DNA of 64,000 nucleotides from Maribacter cobaltidurans (GCF_002269385.1 NZ_CP022957.1:2967001-3031000); one strand, 5' to 3'. Counted from the stretch's first letter, positions 8,559-17,471 are shown. Translations and numbers: made by a program. Notes: generated by a model from the letters alone, not told the origin.

Positions 8559-10502
8559 ATGATGAAATCTACCTTAAAGTATCTACTGACGCTCTTCATT
8601 ATCACTTTCCTTTTATATTCTTGTAAAAAGGAAGTTCAAACAACAGAAACTGCAGAGGTGGTTAGCACCTACGTTGCAGATAACTATACCAAAAAAGAGG
8701 TGGATATTGAAATGCGGGATGGAGTTACCCTACATACCACTATTTATTCACCAAAGGATACCTCAAAACAATATCCCATCATCATGCAACGTACTCCGTA
8801 TAGCTCAAGGCCCTATGGAGAAGGCCAGTTTAAGGAAAGCATTGCTCCAAATGTTCATATGATGAAGGAGGGGTACATCGTAGTGTACCAAGATGTCCGG
8901 GGAAGGTGGTTGAGCGAAGGGCACTATGAAAACATGAGGGCCTATATTCCCAATAAAACTTCCGATCAGGATGTGGACGAAAGTTCGGACACATACGACA
9001 CTATTGAATGGTTGGTGAACAACGTGGAAAACAATAATGGAAGGGTAGGTATCTGGGGAATTTCCTATCCTGGGTTTTATTCTACCTATGCTACTGTAGA
9101 TGCGCATCCTGCTTTAAAGGCGGCCTCTCCGCAGGCATGTATCGGGGATTTCTTTTTTGACGATTTTCATCATAATGGGGCGTATCTCTTAAGTTATTTT
9201 AGGGCCACCAGTCTGTTCGGTACGCCCAGGCCCAATGGGGACCAGCCCATCGATACCGCTTGGTACACTTTGCCGGATTTGGGAACTGAAGATCAATATC
9301 AATTTTTCTTGGACGCCGGACCGTTAAAAAATCTCGATAGTTTTTTTGAATATGAAACCGGGGATACACCAAGGATGGCCGTTGATGGTAAAACGGACGA
9401 TTTTTTTTGGAATGAACTAAAGGAGCATCCCAATTACGATGAATTATGGCAAAGTAGGGGGTTAATTCAGCACTTAAAGGATGTTAAGAGCCACGTGGCC
9501 ACAATGGTAGTTGCAGGGGAATTTGATGCTGAGGATTTATACGGACCCTTGGAAACGTATAAGACTATTGAAAAATATAACAAGGACAATTACAACACTT
9601 TGGTCTTTGGACCTTGGGACCATGGCGGATGGGCACGAAGTAGGGGTAAGAACCTAGTTGGTAATTATTATTTCGGAGACGGTATTTCGGAGTTTTTTCA
9701 GGAGAATATAGAGACCAAATTCTTTCATCATTTTTTAAAGGGCGATGGAGATATGAACAGTGGATTGCCCGAAGCTTATGTGTTCGATTCAGGGAGAAAG
9801 GAGTGGAAACAGTACGATTCCTGGCCTCCCAAAGGGGTGGTAAAGCAGAATATGTACCTGTCCGATAATCAGGAATTGACCACTGAGAAGAAAGGCGAAA
9901 CAGGGATTCAATTTGTGAGTGATATCAAAAAACCGGTTCCCTATTCGGAAGATATCAAATCCGTTTTTACCCCAAGAAAATACATGACAGATGACCAGCG
10001 CTTTGCCTCGAGAAGGTCTGATGTATTGGTGTTTGAAACCGATGTGATGGAAGAGGATTTGACCTTGGCAGGCGACATTATGGCGAATTTGAACGTTGCC
10101 ACCACGGGAACGGCTGCCGATTGGATCGTAAAAGTAATCGATGTGCACCCAGCCGATGCAGAAAATCATGAAGACATGCAGGACCATTTGAAGATGAGCA
10201 ACTACCATTTGATGGTGCGTAGCGAGGTGTTAAGGGGTAGGTTTAGGAATAGCTTCTCCCAGCCGGAACCCTTTGTGCCGAATCAAAAAACGGCAGTGAA
10301 TATCAAGTTGCAGGATGTTTTCCATACGATAAAGAAGGGACACAAGTTACAGGTCCAGGTACAGAGCACTTGGTTTCCACTCATAGATTTAAACCCTCAG
10401 ACCTATGTAGATAACATCTTTGAGGCGGACGAAGCCGATTTTAATACCCAAACCCATACGGTCTACACGGATTCTAAAATCGAGTTTACGGTGTTGAGGT
10501 AA
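8559..10502 (+). CDS. CocE/NonD-family (S15-like) hydrolase lipoprotein
   Basis: A 647-residue alpha/beta hydrolase of the X-Pro dipeptidyl-peptidase/CocE type. The signal sequence ends in a lipobox LLYSC (Cys near residue 23), so it is probably anchored to the envelope. The catalytic triad can be assigned to Ser169 in GISYPG, Asp323 in AGEFDAEDLYGP and His355 in GPWDHGGW. A C-terminal jelly-roll domain (about 430-647) is typical of the family. Members cleave acyl or peptide bonds of varied substrates, so no substrate is claimed. ATGATG at the start allows initiation at 8559 or 8562. Confidence 0.9.
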   Translation: MMKSTLKYLLTLFIITFLLYSCKKEVQTTETAEVVSTYVADNYTKKEVDIEMRDGVTLHTTIYSPKDTSKQYPIIMQRTPYSSRPYGEGQFKESIAPNVHMMKEGYIVVYQDVRGRWLSEGHYENMRAYIPNKTSDQDVDESSDTYDTIEWLVNNVENNNGRVGIWGISYPGFYSTYATVDAHPALKAASPQACIGDFFFDDFHHNGAYLLSYFRATSLFGTPRPNGDQPIDTAWYTLPDLGTEDQYQFFLDAGPLKNLDSFFEYETGDTPRMAVDGKTDDFFWNELKEHPNYDELWQSRGLIQHLKDVKSHVATMVVAGEFDAEDLYGPLETYKTIEKYNKDNYNTLVFGPWDHGGWARSRGKNLVGNYYFGDGISEFFQENIETKFFHHFLKGDGDMNSGLPEAYVFDSGRKEWKQYDSWPPKGVVKQNMYLSDNQELTTEKKGETGIQFVSDIKKPVPYSEDIKSVFTPRKYMTDDQRFASRRSDVLVFETDVMEEDLTLAGDIMANLNVATTGTAADWIVKVIDVHPADAENHEDMQDHLKMSNYHLMVRSEVLRGRFRNSFSQPEPFVPNQKTAVNIKLQDVFHTIKKGHKLQVQVQSTWFPLIDLNPQTYVDNIFEADEADFNTQTHTVYTDSKIEFTVLR

Positions 10503-10519
10503 TTTTTTATCAGACTTAA

Positions 10520-11286
10520 ATGGCTGAAATGGAATGCAAAAATTGTGGTGCAAATGTTGCCGAAATATATTGTCCGAAATGCGGTCAGCATTCTAGGGTA
10601 GGAAACTAAATCTTTCCAATTTTGTTCAGGAAGTTTCAGAAACAATTTTCCAGGTTGACCGGGGTTTTTTGAAAACTGTGGTGGATTTATTTTGGAGACC
10701 CGGCTATGCCATTAAGGATTATCTTCAAGGTAAACGCAAGAATTACTAGAGACCATTGTCGTATGCACTTGCGCTTTCTACTCTTTATTTTGTCCTCACT
10801 AGACTCTTAGATTCTGAAACTTTTTTAGGGAAAGCTATTTCTGGATTCAATGCAGGGTATGATGACAGTGTTAAAGGGGATTGTAAGTTTGATGTTAATT
10901 TGATACTTGATAATTATGCAATTATTTCCATATTGTTAATTCCCTTTTATGCTTTTAGTATGTTCATAGCATTTAAAGGTGTAAGATATAATTATATAGA
11001 ACATATTGCTATCCGTTCATTTGTTGTAGGGCAACAGGCCTTAATATATTTGTTCTTTTCTCTTTTAATTTATCTTTTTGGCAAAAATGATATTCTAGAG
11101 TCTATTGCTGCTTTTTTGGCCATAGGGTATGTTTTTTGGGTGAACATTGGTTTGTTCAGGCCAAATAAGGTTTGGAATACCCTTTTAAGGACAGCAGGTT
11201 TCTATTTATTATTTGTCATTTTAATAAATATATTGTTGTTTACCACAGTTGTTGCCTTAATGTTTTTACAGAAAATAGATACTTAA
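10520..11286 (+). pseudogene. Broken DUF3667 zinc-ribbon membrane protein gene
   Basis: Translation from 10520 gives a Cys4 zinc ribbon (CKNCG then YCPKCGQ), the hallmark of DUF3667 proteins, and stops at TAA 10607. The continuing family sequence (QEVSETIFQVDRGFLKTVVD, then WRPGYAIKDYLQGKRK) is in the +1 frame from about 10611, so a frameshift lies near 10600-10612. That frame then meets TAG at 10747 and continues as PLSYALALSTLYF and several membrane helices to 11286. Two independent lesions argue for a decayed gene rather than one sequencing error. An internal TTG at 10756 opens a 176-residue fragment, which alone lacks the zinc ribbon. Confidence 0.85.
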
Positions 11287-11327
11287 ACAATTTATAGGGG
11301 TGGTATGAAGTAAGCTTGTGAATACTT

Positions 11328-11377
11328 TCTTTTCCAAAGAGGGGTGATTTGGCTATGCCGAATCGGGGAGATTTTTT
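11328..11377. repeat. Palindromic repeat copy A next to the DUF559 stop codon
   Basis: Contains CCAAAGAGGGGTGATTTGGC and GCCGAATCGGGGAGATT, the same unit as copy C (11955-12008). It touches the stop codon of the DUF559 gene. Confidence 0.75.
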
Positions 11378-11747
11378 AAAAGACTGTGTTCGTAAAGTTG
11401 TTCTTGATTTCTTCCAGTACTGAAGGTAAATTTTCAAACACCATTTTGTTTTCAAATCGGATTACCTTCAAACCAAGATTCTCAATGTGTTCGGTGCGTT
11501 TTTCGTCATAGGCTTGGGCTGCGGAATTCATGTGAACTTGGCCATCCAATTCAATGATCAACTTTTCGGAAGGGCAATAAAAATCGACAATATACCAATC
11601 GATGCTGTGTTGTTTATGGAATTTTCTGCCTTCCAATTGTTTTGCCTTCAGATGTTTCCAAAGGAAAGCTTCGGCGGAGGTAAGGTTTTTCCTGAGCTCC
11701 TTCCGTCTTTCCAGAAATTCCTTGCGGTTATGGTGTTTATTCGCCAT
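11376..11747 (-). CDS. DUF559-family endonuclease-like protein
   Basis: A 123-residue single-domain protein related to the Vsr-like/PD-(D/E)XK fold. The family pattern is clear: RRKELRKNLTSAEAFLWKHL at the N-terminus, then GRKFHKQHSIDWYIVDFYCP with the probable catalytic Asp55, and LIIELDGQVH with Glu66 and Asp68. Such proteins are common in Bacteroidota; their function is unknown, although the fold implies DNA cleavage or nicking. The gene is bracketed on both sides by members of one palindromic repeat family, with repeat copy A touching its stop codon and a multi-copy array just behind its start. Confidence 0.85.
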   Translation of the reverse strand: MANKHHNRKEFLERRKELRKNLTSAEAFLWKHLKAKQLEGRKFHKQHSIDWYIVDFYCPSEKLIIELDGQVHMNSAAQAYDEKRTEHIENLGLKVIRFENKMVFENLPSVLEEIKNNFTNTVF

Positions 11748-11765
11748 AGTTAAAAATACAAAAAA

Positions 11766-12113
11766 GCTCTGCTCTTTATTAAAAAGTGATGATTCGGCTG
11801 TGCCGAATCGAGGAGATTTGTTTTTTTAGTTTGATTTTTTCTATCCCTCCGACCCGATACTTTGTATAGCGCCACCTCCCTTTTCCAAAGGGAGGAGCTT
11901 TTTTCTGGAACTGGGTTAAATATGCTTTTTTTGCTGCCTACAGTAGTAATAACAAGCTCCCCTCTTTTCCAAAGAGGGGTGATTCGGCTTTGCCGAATCG
12001 GGGAGATTGGGTTTGTTCAAAATTTTCTATCCCTCCGACCCGATACTGCGTATCGCGCCACCTCCCTTTTCTAAAGGGAGGAGCCTTTTTTAGCTGTGCC
12101 AAATCGGGGAGAT
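11766..12113. repeat. Array of two alternating palindromic repeat types
   Basis: Type 1 units (AGCTCCCCTCTTTTCC, GATTCGGCTTTGCCGAATCG, GGGAGATT) lie at 11766-11819 (degenerate), 11955-12008 (complete) and 12092-12113 (partial). Type 2 units (TCTATCCCTCCGACCCGATAC ending CACCTCCC..GGGAGGAGC) lie at 11840-11898 and 12026-12084, differing mainly in TTTGTATA versus GCGTATCG. Both types fold into strong hairpins (CCCCTCTTT/AAAGAGGGG, CGGC/GCCG, CTCCCTTT/AAAGGGAG). The order is 1-2-1-2-1. No gene is credible here. Confidence 0.85.
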
Positions 12114-12188
12114 AAATTAAAACCTATCATTTCACTAGGGTTTTGTTAATTTTTATGGTTTGATTAGGATTTTAAAACATACCCCCCT

Positions 12189-12196
12189 TATATTTG
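12189..12196 (+). promoter_or_regulatory. Probable -7 element of the metY operon
   Basis: TATATTTG matches TAnnTTTG and sits 30 bases before helix P1 of the S-box. TTTG at 12159-12162 is a possible -33 element, though the spacing is somewhat long. Confidence 0.45.
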
Positions 12197-12226
12197 CATC
12201 CACTAAGTTCAAACACGTATTGAATA

Positions 12227-12339
12227 GTTATCAAGAAAGGTGGAGGGATTGGACCCTTTGAAGCCTTAGCAACCCTTGTTCTCCCGATGATTATCGGAAT
12301 CAAGAAGGTGCTACATTCTACCCTTAGGGGAAGGATAAC
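12227..12339 (+). promoter_or_regulatory. SAM-I (S-box) riboswitch upstream of metY
   Basis: The S-box core is plain: P1 GTTATC (12227-12232) with GATAAC (12334-12339), then AAGAAAGGTGGAGGGATTGG, ACCCTTTGAAGCC, AGCAACC and AAGGTGCTACATTC. It binds SAM and lowers expression of methionine synthesis genes when SAM is plentiful. The third helix carries a CCCGAT/ATCGG stem. The regulated genes are metY and the MetX/AK/HSDH fusion. Confidence 0.93.
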
Positions 12340-12364
12340 AGTCATCGAAATTTAATCGATTTCA

Positions 12365-12428
12365 CTTTCTTATAACTTATTTGATTTTACCTAACCGCAA
12401 TGTCGGCAGGTTGGGGTTTGGCTTTTTT
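12365..12428 (+). promoter_or_regulatory. S-box expression platform: anti-P1 strand and candidate terminator
   Basis: CTTTCTTATAACT (12365-12377) is complementary to AGTTATCAAGAAAG (12226-12239) except for one bulged C, so it can open the aptamer. Further on, CCTAACC (12390-12396) pairs with GGTTGGG (12409-12415) and a T6 run follows at 12423-12428, a candidate terminator. TTAGG (12324-12328) in the aptamer could pair with CCTAA of the terminator arm, but this is only 5 bp. Confidence 0.5.
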
Positions 12429-12484
12429 AATCATTTTTCACGTCCCATATTGGAATTGGGCTTAACTATTAAAAAACAAAAATC

Positions 12485-13771
12485 ATGAGCGATCAAAAAT
12501 TAGCAACAAACGCCTTACATGCTGGGCATGACACAACGCAAACTGGTGGAACCCGTGCCGTACCTATTTACCAGACGTCATCCTATGTATTCAATAATAC
12601 GGAGCATGCCGCGAATCTATTTTCTTTGGCGGAATTAGGGTTTATCTACACCCGCTTGAACAATCCTACCAACCAAATTCTTCAGGACCGTTTGGCCGCT
12701 GTGGAAGGTGGTGTTGGTGCGGTGGTCTTTTCATCGGGAGCGGCTGCAATTTCTACGGGACTTTTAACCTTGTTAAAATCAGGAGATCATATCGTAGCCT
12801 CCAGTAGCTTGTACGGAGGTACGTTTAACCTTCTCAATGTAACACTACCTCGTTTAGGAATTCACACCACGTTTGTAGATGCCTCCAATCCAGAGAACTT
12901 TGGAAAAGCTGTAAAAGAAAATACCCGGGCCATCTTTGTGGAATCCTTGGGTAACCCAAAGTTGGATGTATTGGATTTGAAGGCGATATCCAAAGAGGCA
13001 AAAGCTGCCGGTGTACCCTTTATTGTAGACAATACGGTTGCAACACCAGTTTTGCTGAATCCGATCGAGCATGGGGCGAACTTGGTCATACATTCTTTAA
13101 CCAAATATATTGGCGGACAGGGAACGTCATTGGGCGGTGCCATTATCGATGCCGGTACTTTTGATTGGGCCAACGGAAAATTTCCAGAATTTACCGAACC
13201 ATCGGCAGGTTACCACGGTCTGGTATATCATAAAGCCTTAGGTGCGGCAGCCTTTACCTTTAAATTGATTTTGGAAGGTCTTAGGGATTTCGGGGGAGCT
13301 TTAAGCCCGTTCAATGCCTTTCAAATTATTCAGGGATTGGAAACCCTACCGGTGCGTATCAAGCAACACAGTGCAAATGCCCTGGAGCTTGCAGAATGGC
13401 TGCAAAGCAGGGATGAAGTCGCTTGGGTAAAATATCCGGGTCTTAAAGGGGACGAGTATTATAATTTGGCACAGGAATACCTGCCCAAAGGGCAAAGTGG
13501 ATTGGTCACTTTTGGAATCAAAGGAGGATTTGAAGCGGCCAAGAATGTAACGGATGCCACCAAAATATTCTCTTTATTGGCGAACATTGGAGACACCAAA
13601 TCCTTGATTATCCACCCGGCGAGTACAACCCATCAGCAATTGACGGAAGAACAGCAATTGAGTGCGGGTGTAGGTAAGGATTTGATCCGACTTTCAGTAG
13701 GGTTGGAAGATATTAACGATTTAAAGGCCGATTTGGAACAAGCTTTTGCCGCGGCCAACATCAAAGCATAA
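12485..13771 (+). CDS. metY: O-acetylhomoserine sulfhydrylase (aminocarboxypropyltransferase)
   Basis: This PLP enzyme makes homocysteine from O-acetylhomoserine and sulfide. Its 428 residues match MetY length, and the sequence has TRAVPIYQTSSYVFNN, FIYTRLNNPTN, the cofactor region FSSGAAAIS, and HSLTKYIGGQGTSLGG with the Schiff-base Lys near residue 207. The MetY-specific insertion (EFTEPSAGYHGLVY) separates it from shorter MetZ/MetB relatives. It is the first gene after the S-box and 54 bases before the fusion gene that supplies O-acetylhomoserine, so substrate and enzyme are made from one operon. Confidence 0.95.
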   Translation: MSDQKLATNALHAGHDTTQTGGTRAVPIYQTSSYVFNNTEHAANLFSLAELGFIYTRLNNPTNQILQDRLAAVEGGVGAVVFSSGAAAISTGLLTLLKSGDHIVASSSLYGGTFNLLNVTLPRLGIHTTFVDASNPENFGKAVKENTRAIFVESLGNPKLDVLDLKAISKEAKAAGVPFIVDNTVATPVLLNPIEHGANLVIHSLTKYIGGQGTSLGGAIIDAGTFDWANGKFPEFTEPSAGYHGLVYHKALGAAAFTFKLILEGLRDFGGALSPFNAFQIIQGLETLPVRIKQHSANALELAEWLQSRDEVAWVKYPGLKGDEYYNLAQEYLPKGQSGLVTFGIKGGFEAAKNVTDATKIFSLLANIGDTKSLIIHPASTTHQQLTEEQQLSAGVGKDLIRLSVGLEDINDLKADLEQAFAAANIKA

Positions 13772-13825
13772 AAGAGCAGCAGTTTTGCACGGCAAACCAC
13801 TGATAATTAATAATTTTGGCATCCT

Positions 13826-16800
13826 ATGCTACATCATTTACATATAAAGGAGTACACGACCCTTTCCGGAGTTACCCAGGATATTGAGCTATCCTATGAA
13901 CTCTTTGGGGCCAAGCTCCATACCGCGCCCGTTATTTTGGTGAACCACGCCTTGACGGGAAATTCCAACGTTACGGGTGAAAATGGGTGGTGGTCCGCGT
14001 TGATCGGTGAGGGAAAATGTATCGATACAAAAAAGTACACTATCCTTTGCTTTAACATTCCTGGAAACGGATATGATAAGTTTGTCATTGAAAATTATAA
14101 GGATTTTGTGGCGGGTGACATCGCCCGGATTTTCCTTTTGGGATTGGAAAAATTAAAAATCCAAAAACTCTTTGCCATTATTGGGGGTTCATTGGGTGGT
14201 GGAATTGCCTGGGAAATGGCGGCCATCAACCCTAATTTGACGGAACATTTGGTGCCCGTAGCTTCCGACTGGAAATCGACCGACTGGCTGATTGCTAATT
14301 GCCAGATCCAAGAGCAGTTCTTGGTAAATTCCAAACAGCCCGTCCACGATGCGCGTATGCATGCCATGTTATGTTATCGGACACCGGAGTCTTTTAAGGA
14401 GCGTTTTAAACGAAGTACCAACGAAGAGCTTCAGGTGTTCAATGTAGAAAGCTGGTTGATGCATCATGGCGAAAAGCTACAGGAACGTTTTCAATTATCG
14501 GCCTATAAGCTGATGAACCAGTTATTGAAAACCATTGATGTTACGAGAAATGATGAGGAGAACTTCATCAAACTACAAAATAGCGACACCAATATTCATA
14601 TTGTTGGAGTGGATTCCGACCTGTTTTTTACGGCTAAAGAAAACAAGGACACTTTTAAGCAATTGGCACAGGCCAATAGCAATGTAACCTATGGAGAAGT
14701 TCAATCGCTACATGGACATGATGCCTTCCTAATCGAGTTTGAACAAATGGAAAAATTGCTCCATTCCATATTTAATGCGAATGGTAAATCGGGCAAGGTA
14801 AAAGTCTTGAAATTTGGCGGAAAATCCTTGAGCAACGGTGAAGGTTTGGAACGTGTGTTGGATGTAATCGCCACCAAGGTAAAGTCCGGGGAAAATATTG
14901 CCGTAGTACTTTCGGCACGTGAAAAAGCAACGGACCAACTGGAAAGTATTCTGGAAAAGGCTTCAAAAGGAAAGCCTTATAAAGAGGACTTCGAGGCTTT
15001 GGAGAGTTATCAGCAACATACCTACGGCAATGTAAATTTGTCCAAGGAATTCAAAAGCTTGGCCAAATTGTTCGAGGGAGTATCCCTGTTGGGAGATTAC
15101 AGCGCCAAAATCAAGGATGAGGTATTGGCCCATGGTGAGCTGATTTCAGCAAAATTAGTGACCAAACTCCTGATAGGCAAAGGCATAAACGCCCGCTTTT
15201 TGGATTCACGGGAATTGATTGCCACCGATGCTACTTTTGGAGATGCCAAGGTGTTGGAACATGTTTCCAAGGAAAAGGTGTTGTTGAAATTTTCTGAACT
15301 GCCCCATGATGCCGTACCGGTGATTACCGGATTTATTGCAGCCACGGAAGAGGGGGAAACCACAACGTTGGGTAGAAATGGCAGTAATTATAGTGCCGCA
15401 CTTTTGGCGAATTTCCTGGATGCCGAAGAGTTACAAAACTATACGCATGTCGATGGTATTTTTACCGCCAATCCGGATTATGTGAAGGAGGCCAAACGTA
15501 TTAGCAATCTGAGCTATGCAGAGGCGAATGAGATGGCCAATTTTGGGGCCACGATTTTACATGCCAAGACGATTATTCCGTTGATTGAAAAGAACATTCC
15601 GTTACGGATTTTAAACACCTATAACGACGATAATGAGGGTACGCTGATCAGTGCCAAGTCCAGCAAGGAGGGTATCCGGTCCATTTCTGTAATTGAGGAT
15701 GTTGCCCTGATTAACCTAGAGGGTCGTGGACTGTTGGGTAAAGTGGGTATAGATGCCCGTATCTTCAAAACTTTGGAAGCTATCAACATCAGCGTGAGTA
15801 TCATTTCCCAAGGTTCTTCGGAACGGGGTATTGGATTGGTGGTAAAGCGCGACAAAGCAGAGCGTGCCAAGCGCGCCTTGGAAAATGAGTTTTCGAGCGA
15901 TTTCCAAAGTCAGGATATCAACATGATCAAGGTCGTTGCCGATGTATCGGTAATTTCCGTGGTGGGCCAGGATTTGAGCACCTTCCACAAACCCTTTAAT
16001 GCCCTGATCAAAAACCAAATCGTACCGTTGTTGTTCAACAATACGGTATCGGGTAAGAACGTAAGTTTGGTCGTCAGGAAATCGGATTTGACCAAAGCGG
16101 TCAATGTAATGCACGGCCAGATTTTCGGGGTAAGTAAAAAAGTAAATCTGGCGGTATTCGGGCATGGAAATGTTGGCGGCACCTTAATCGACCAAATTTT
16201 AAAATCGGCTAAAAATATTGAGGACCGAAAAGGTATCGACTTAAGGGTCTTTGCCATTGCCAATTCCCGGAAAGTCTTGCTCAATGCGAAAGGAGTAAGC
16301 GGAAAGTGGAAGACCGATATCAAAAGCAAGGGAAAATCCTACGCCGTAAAGGATATTATCGATTTTGCCAAAAACAACCATTTGGAGAATCTGATTGTCA
16401 TCGATAATACGGCCAGTCAGGATTTTGTAGCCCATTATTTCGATTTTGTGGAAAACGGATTCGATGTAGTTTCTTCCAATAAGATTGCCAATACCCTTGG
16501 GTTCGATTATTACCAATTGCTACGGGAGGAGCTGGACAAACATCAAAAACAATATTTGTACGAGACCAACGTGGGCGCGGGGTTACCCTTGATAGATACC
16601 ATTAAGTTGTTGCACCTGTCCGGAGAGAATATTACCCGTATCAAAGGGGTTTTTTCAGGTTCCTTGAGCTATATTTTTAATACATTTTCGGAGGTGGACA
16701 CTTCCTTTTCGTCGATTTTGAAGGATGCCAAATTACAAGGCTTTACCGAGCCTGATCCGCGGGAAGACCTTTCCGGGAACGATGTAGGTAGAAAGTTGTT

Positions 16801-17212
16801 GATTTTGGCTAGGGAACTGGATCTGAGCAATGAATTTTCCGATATTAATATAGAAAATCTAATTCCATCATCCTTGGAAAAAGGGGATGTAAATTTCTTT
16901 ATGGAAAATCTGGAGGTATTGGACGATAAATTCAACGAGATAAAAAAGAACCAAAAACCGAACCATGTATTACGTTATGTGGGAGATTTGCATGGCGATT
17001 TACAAAAGGAAAAAGGAATCTTGGACGTACAACTGGTTTCTGTTCCCAAGGAGAGTGCATTGGGTCAGGTGAAAGGGTCGGATTCCATTATTGAAATCTA
17101 TACGGAATCCTATGGGGAAAACCCATTGGTGATTCAGGGTGCCGGGGCAGGTGCCGCGGTTACCGCCCGAGGAGTTTTCGGGGATATATTACGGATTGCG
17201 GAGAAAAGCTGA
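13826..17212 (+). CDS. Fusion: homoserine O-acetyltransferase (MetX) + aspartokinase + homoserine dehydrogenase
   Basis: One 1128-residue frame joins three enzymes. Residues 1-~315 are a MetX-type alpha/beta hydrolase fold: NHALTGNSNVTGENGWW, nucleophile Ser121 in GGSLGGG, Asp near 263 and His298 in LHGHDAFL. Residues ~326-~765 are aspartokinase with two ACT-type regulatory segments (from ~615); its phosphate-binding motif reads KFGGKS (329-334) instead of the usual KFGGTS. Residues ~767-1128 are homoserine dehydrogenase with the nucleotide motif GHGNVGG, FSGSLSYIFNTF and EPDPREDLSGNDV. Together they turn aspartate semialdehyde pathway intermediates into O-acetylhomoserine for the preceding MetY. 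No frameshift or stop was found at either junction. Confidence 0.95.
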   Translation: MLHHLHIKEYTTLSGVTQDIELSYELFGAKLHTAPVILVNHALTGNSNVTGENGWWSALIGEGKCIDTKKYTILCFNIPGNGYDKFVIENYKDFVAGDIARIFLLGLEKLKIQKLFAIIGGSLGGGIAWEMAAINPNLTEHLVPVASDWKSTDWLIANCQIQEQFLVNSKQPVHDARMHAMLCYRTPESFKERFKRSTNEELQVFNVESWLMHHGEKLQERFQLSAYKLMNQLLKTIDVTRNDEENFIKLQNSDTNIHIVGVDSDLFFTAKENKDTFKQLAQANSNVTYGEVQSLHGHDAFLIEFEQMEKLLHSIFNANGKSGKVKVLKFGGKSLSNGEGLERVLDVIATKVKSGENIAVVLSAREKATDQLESILEKASKGKPYKEDFEALESYQQHTYGNVNLSKEFKSLAKLFEGVSLLGDYSAKIKDEVLAHGELISAKLVTKLLIGKGINARFLDSRELIATDATFGDAKVLEHVSKEKVLLKFSELPHDAVPVITGFIAATEEGETTTLGRNGSNYSAALLANFLDAEELQNYTHVDGIFTANPDYVKEAKRISNLSYAEANEMANFGATILHAKTIIPLIEKNIPLRILNTYNDDNEGTLISAKSSKEGIRSISVIEDVALINLEGRGLLGKVGIDARIFKTLEAINISVSIISQGSSERGIGLVVKRDKAERAKRALENEFSSDFQSQDINMIKVVADVSVISVVGQDLSTFHKPFNALIKNQIVPLLFNNTVSGKNVSLVVRKSDLTKAVNVMHGQIFGVSKKVNLAVFGHGNVGGTLIDQILKSAKNIEDRKGIDLRVFAIANSRKVLLNAKGVSGKWKTDIKSKGKSYAVKDIIDFAKNNHLENLIVIDNTASQDFVAHYFDFVENGFDVVSSNKIANTLGFDYYQLLREELDKHQKQYLYETNVGAGLPLIDTIKLLHLSGENITRIKGVFSGSLSYIFNTFSEVDTSFSSILKDAKLQGFTEPDPREDLSGNDVGRKLLILARELDLSNEFSDINIENLIPSSLEKGDVNFFMENLEVLDDKFNEIKKNQKPNHVLRYVGDLHGDLQKEKGILDVQLVSVPKESALGQVKGSDSIIEIYTESYGENPLVIQGAGAGAAVTARGVFGDILRIAEKS

Positions 17213-17259
17213 TTTTTAGGGTTAGGCTTGATGATTTTTGCATCCATGATTTTAATTTG

Positions 17260-17352
17260 TCAGGTCGAGCTGTCATATCGAGCGCAGACGAGATACGAGA
17301 CCTAATTTAAATATTTAATTAGTAAGACCTCTCGACTGCGCGCGAGGAGACA
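17260..17352. repeat. REP-like dispersed palindromic repeat
   Basis: GGTCGAGC, ATCGAGCGCAG, CGAGACCT and CTCTCGACTGCGCGCGAGG halves surround an A/T palindrome (CTAATT..AATTAG). Similar TCGAG/CGCAG-rich copies occur near 18650-18781 and 19150-19240. Confidence 0.65.
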
Positions 17353-17397
17353 TTTGGTAACGATTATTGATAAAGGTTAAAAGTGATTTTTTCTTTT

Positions 17398-17443
17398 ACC
17401 AACAACCAACAACCAACAACCAACAACCAACAACCAACAACAA
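17398..17443 (+). repeat. AACAACC heptamer tandem repeat before the metZ-like gene
   Basis: Five exact copies of AACAACC and a sixth near-copy run from 17401, then drift into AACAAAT units and end about 20 bases before the ATG at 17472. Similar AACAAC-rich sequence precedes cysN and the gene at 57407. Confidence 0.85.
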
Positions 17444-17471
17444 ATAACAAATAACGAGGAACGAACAAGCA

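Noticed and set aside
11862..12074. Open frame of 70 codons inside the repeat array
   Set aside because: It consists wholly of the two repeat types and encodes no plausible protein.
17398..17443. CRISPR array
   Set aside because: Repeats are contiguous heptamers without spacers and no cas genes are near.
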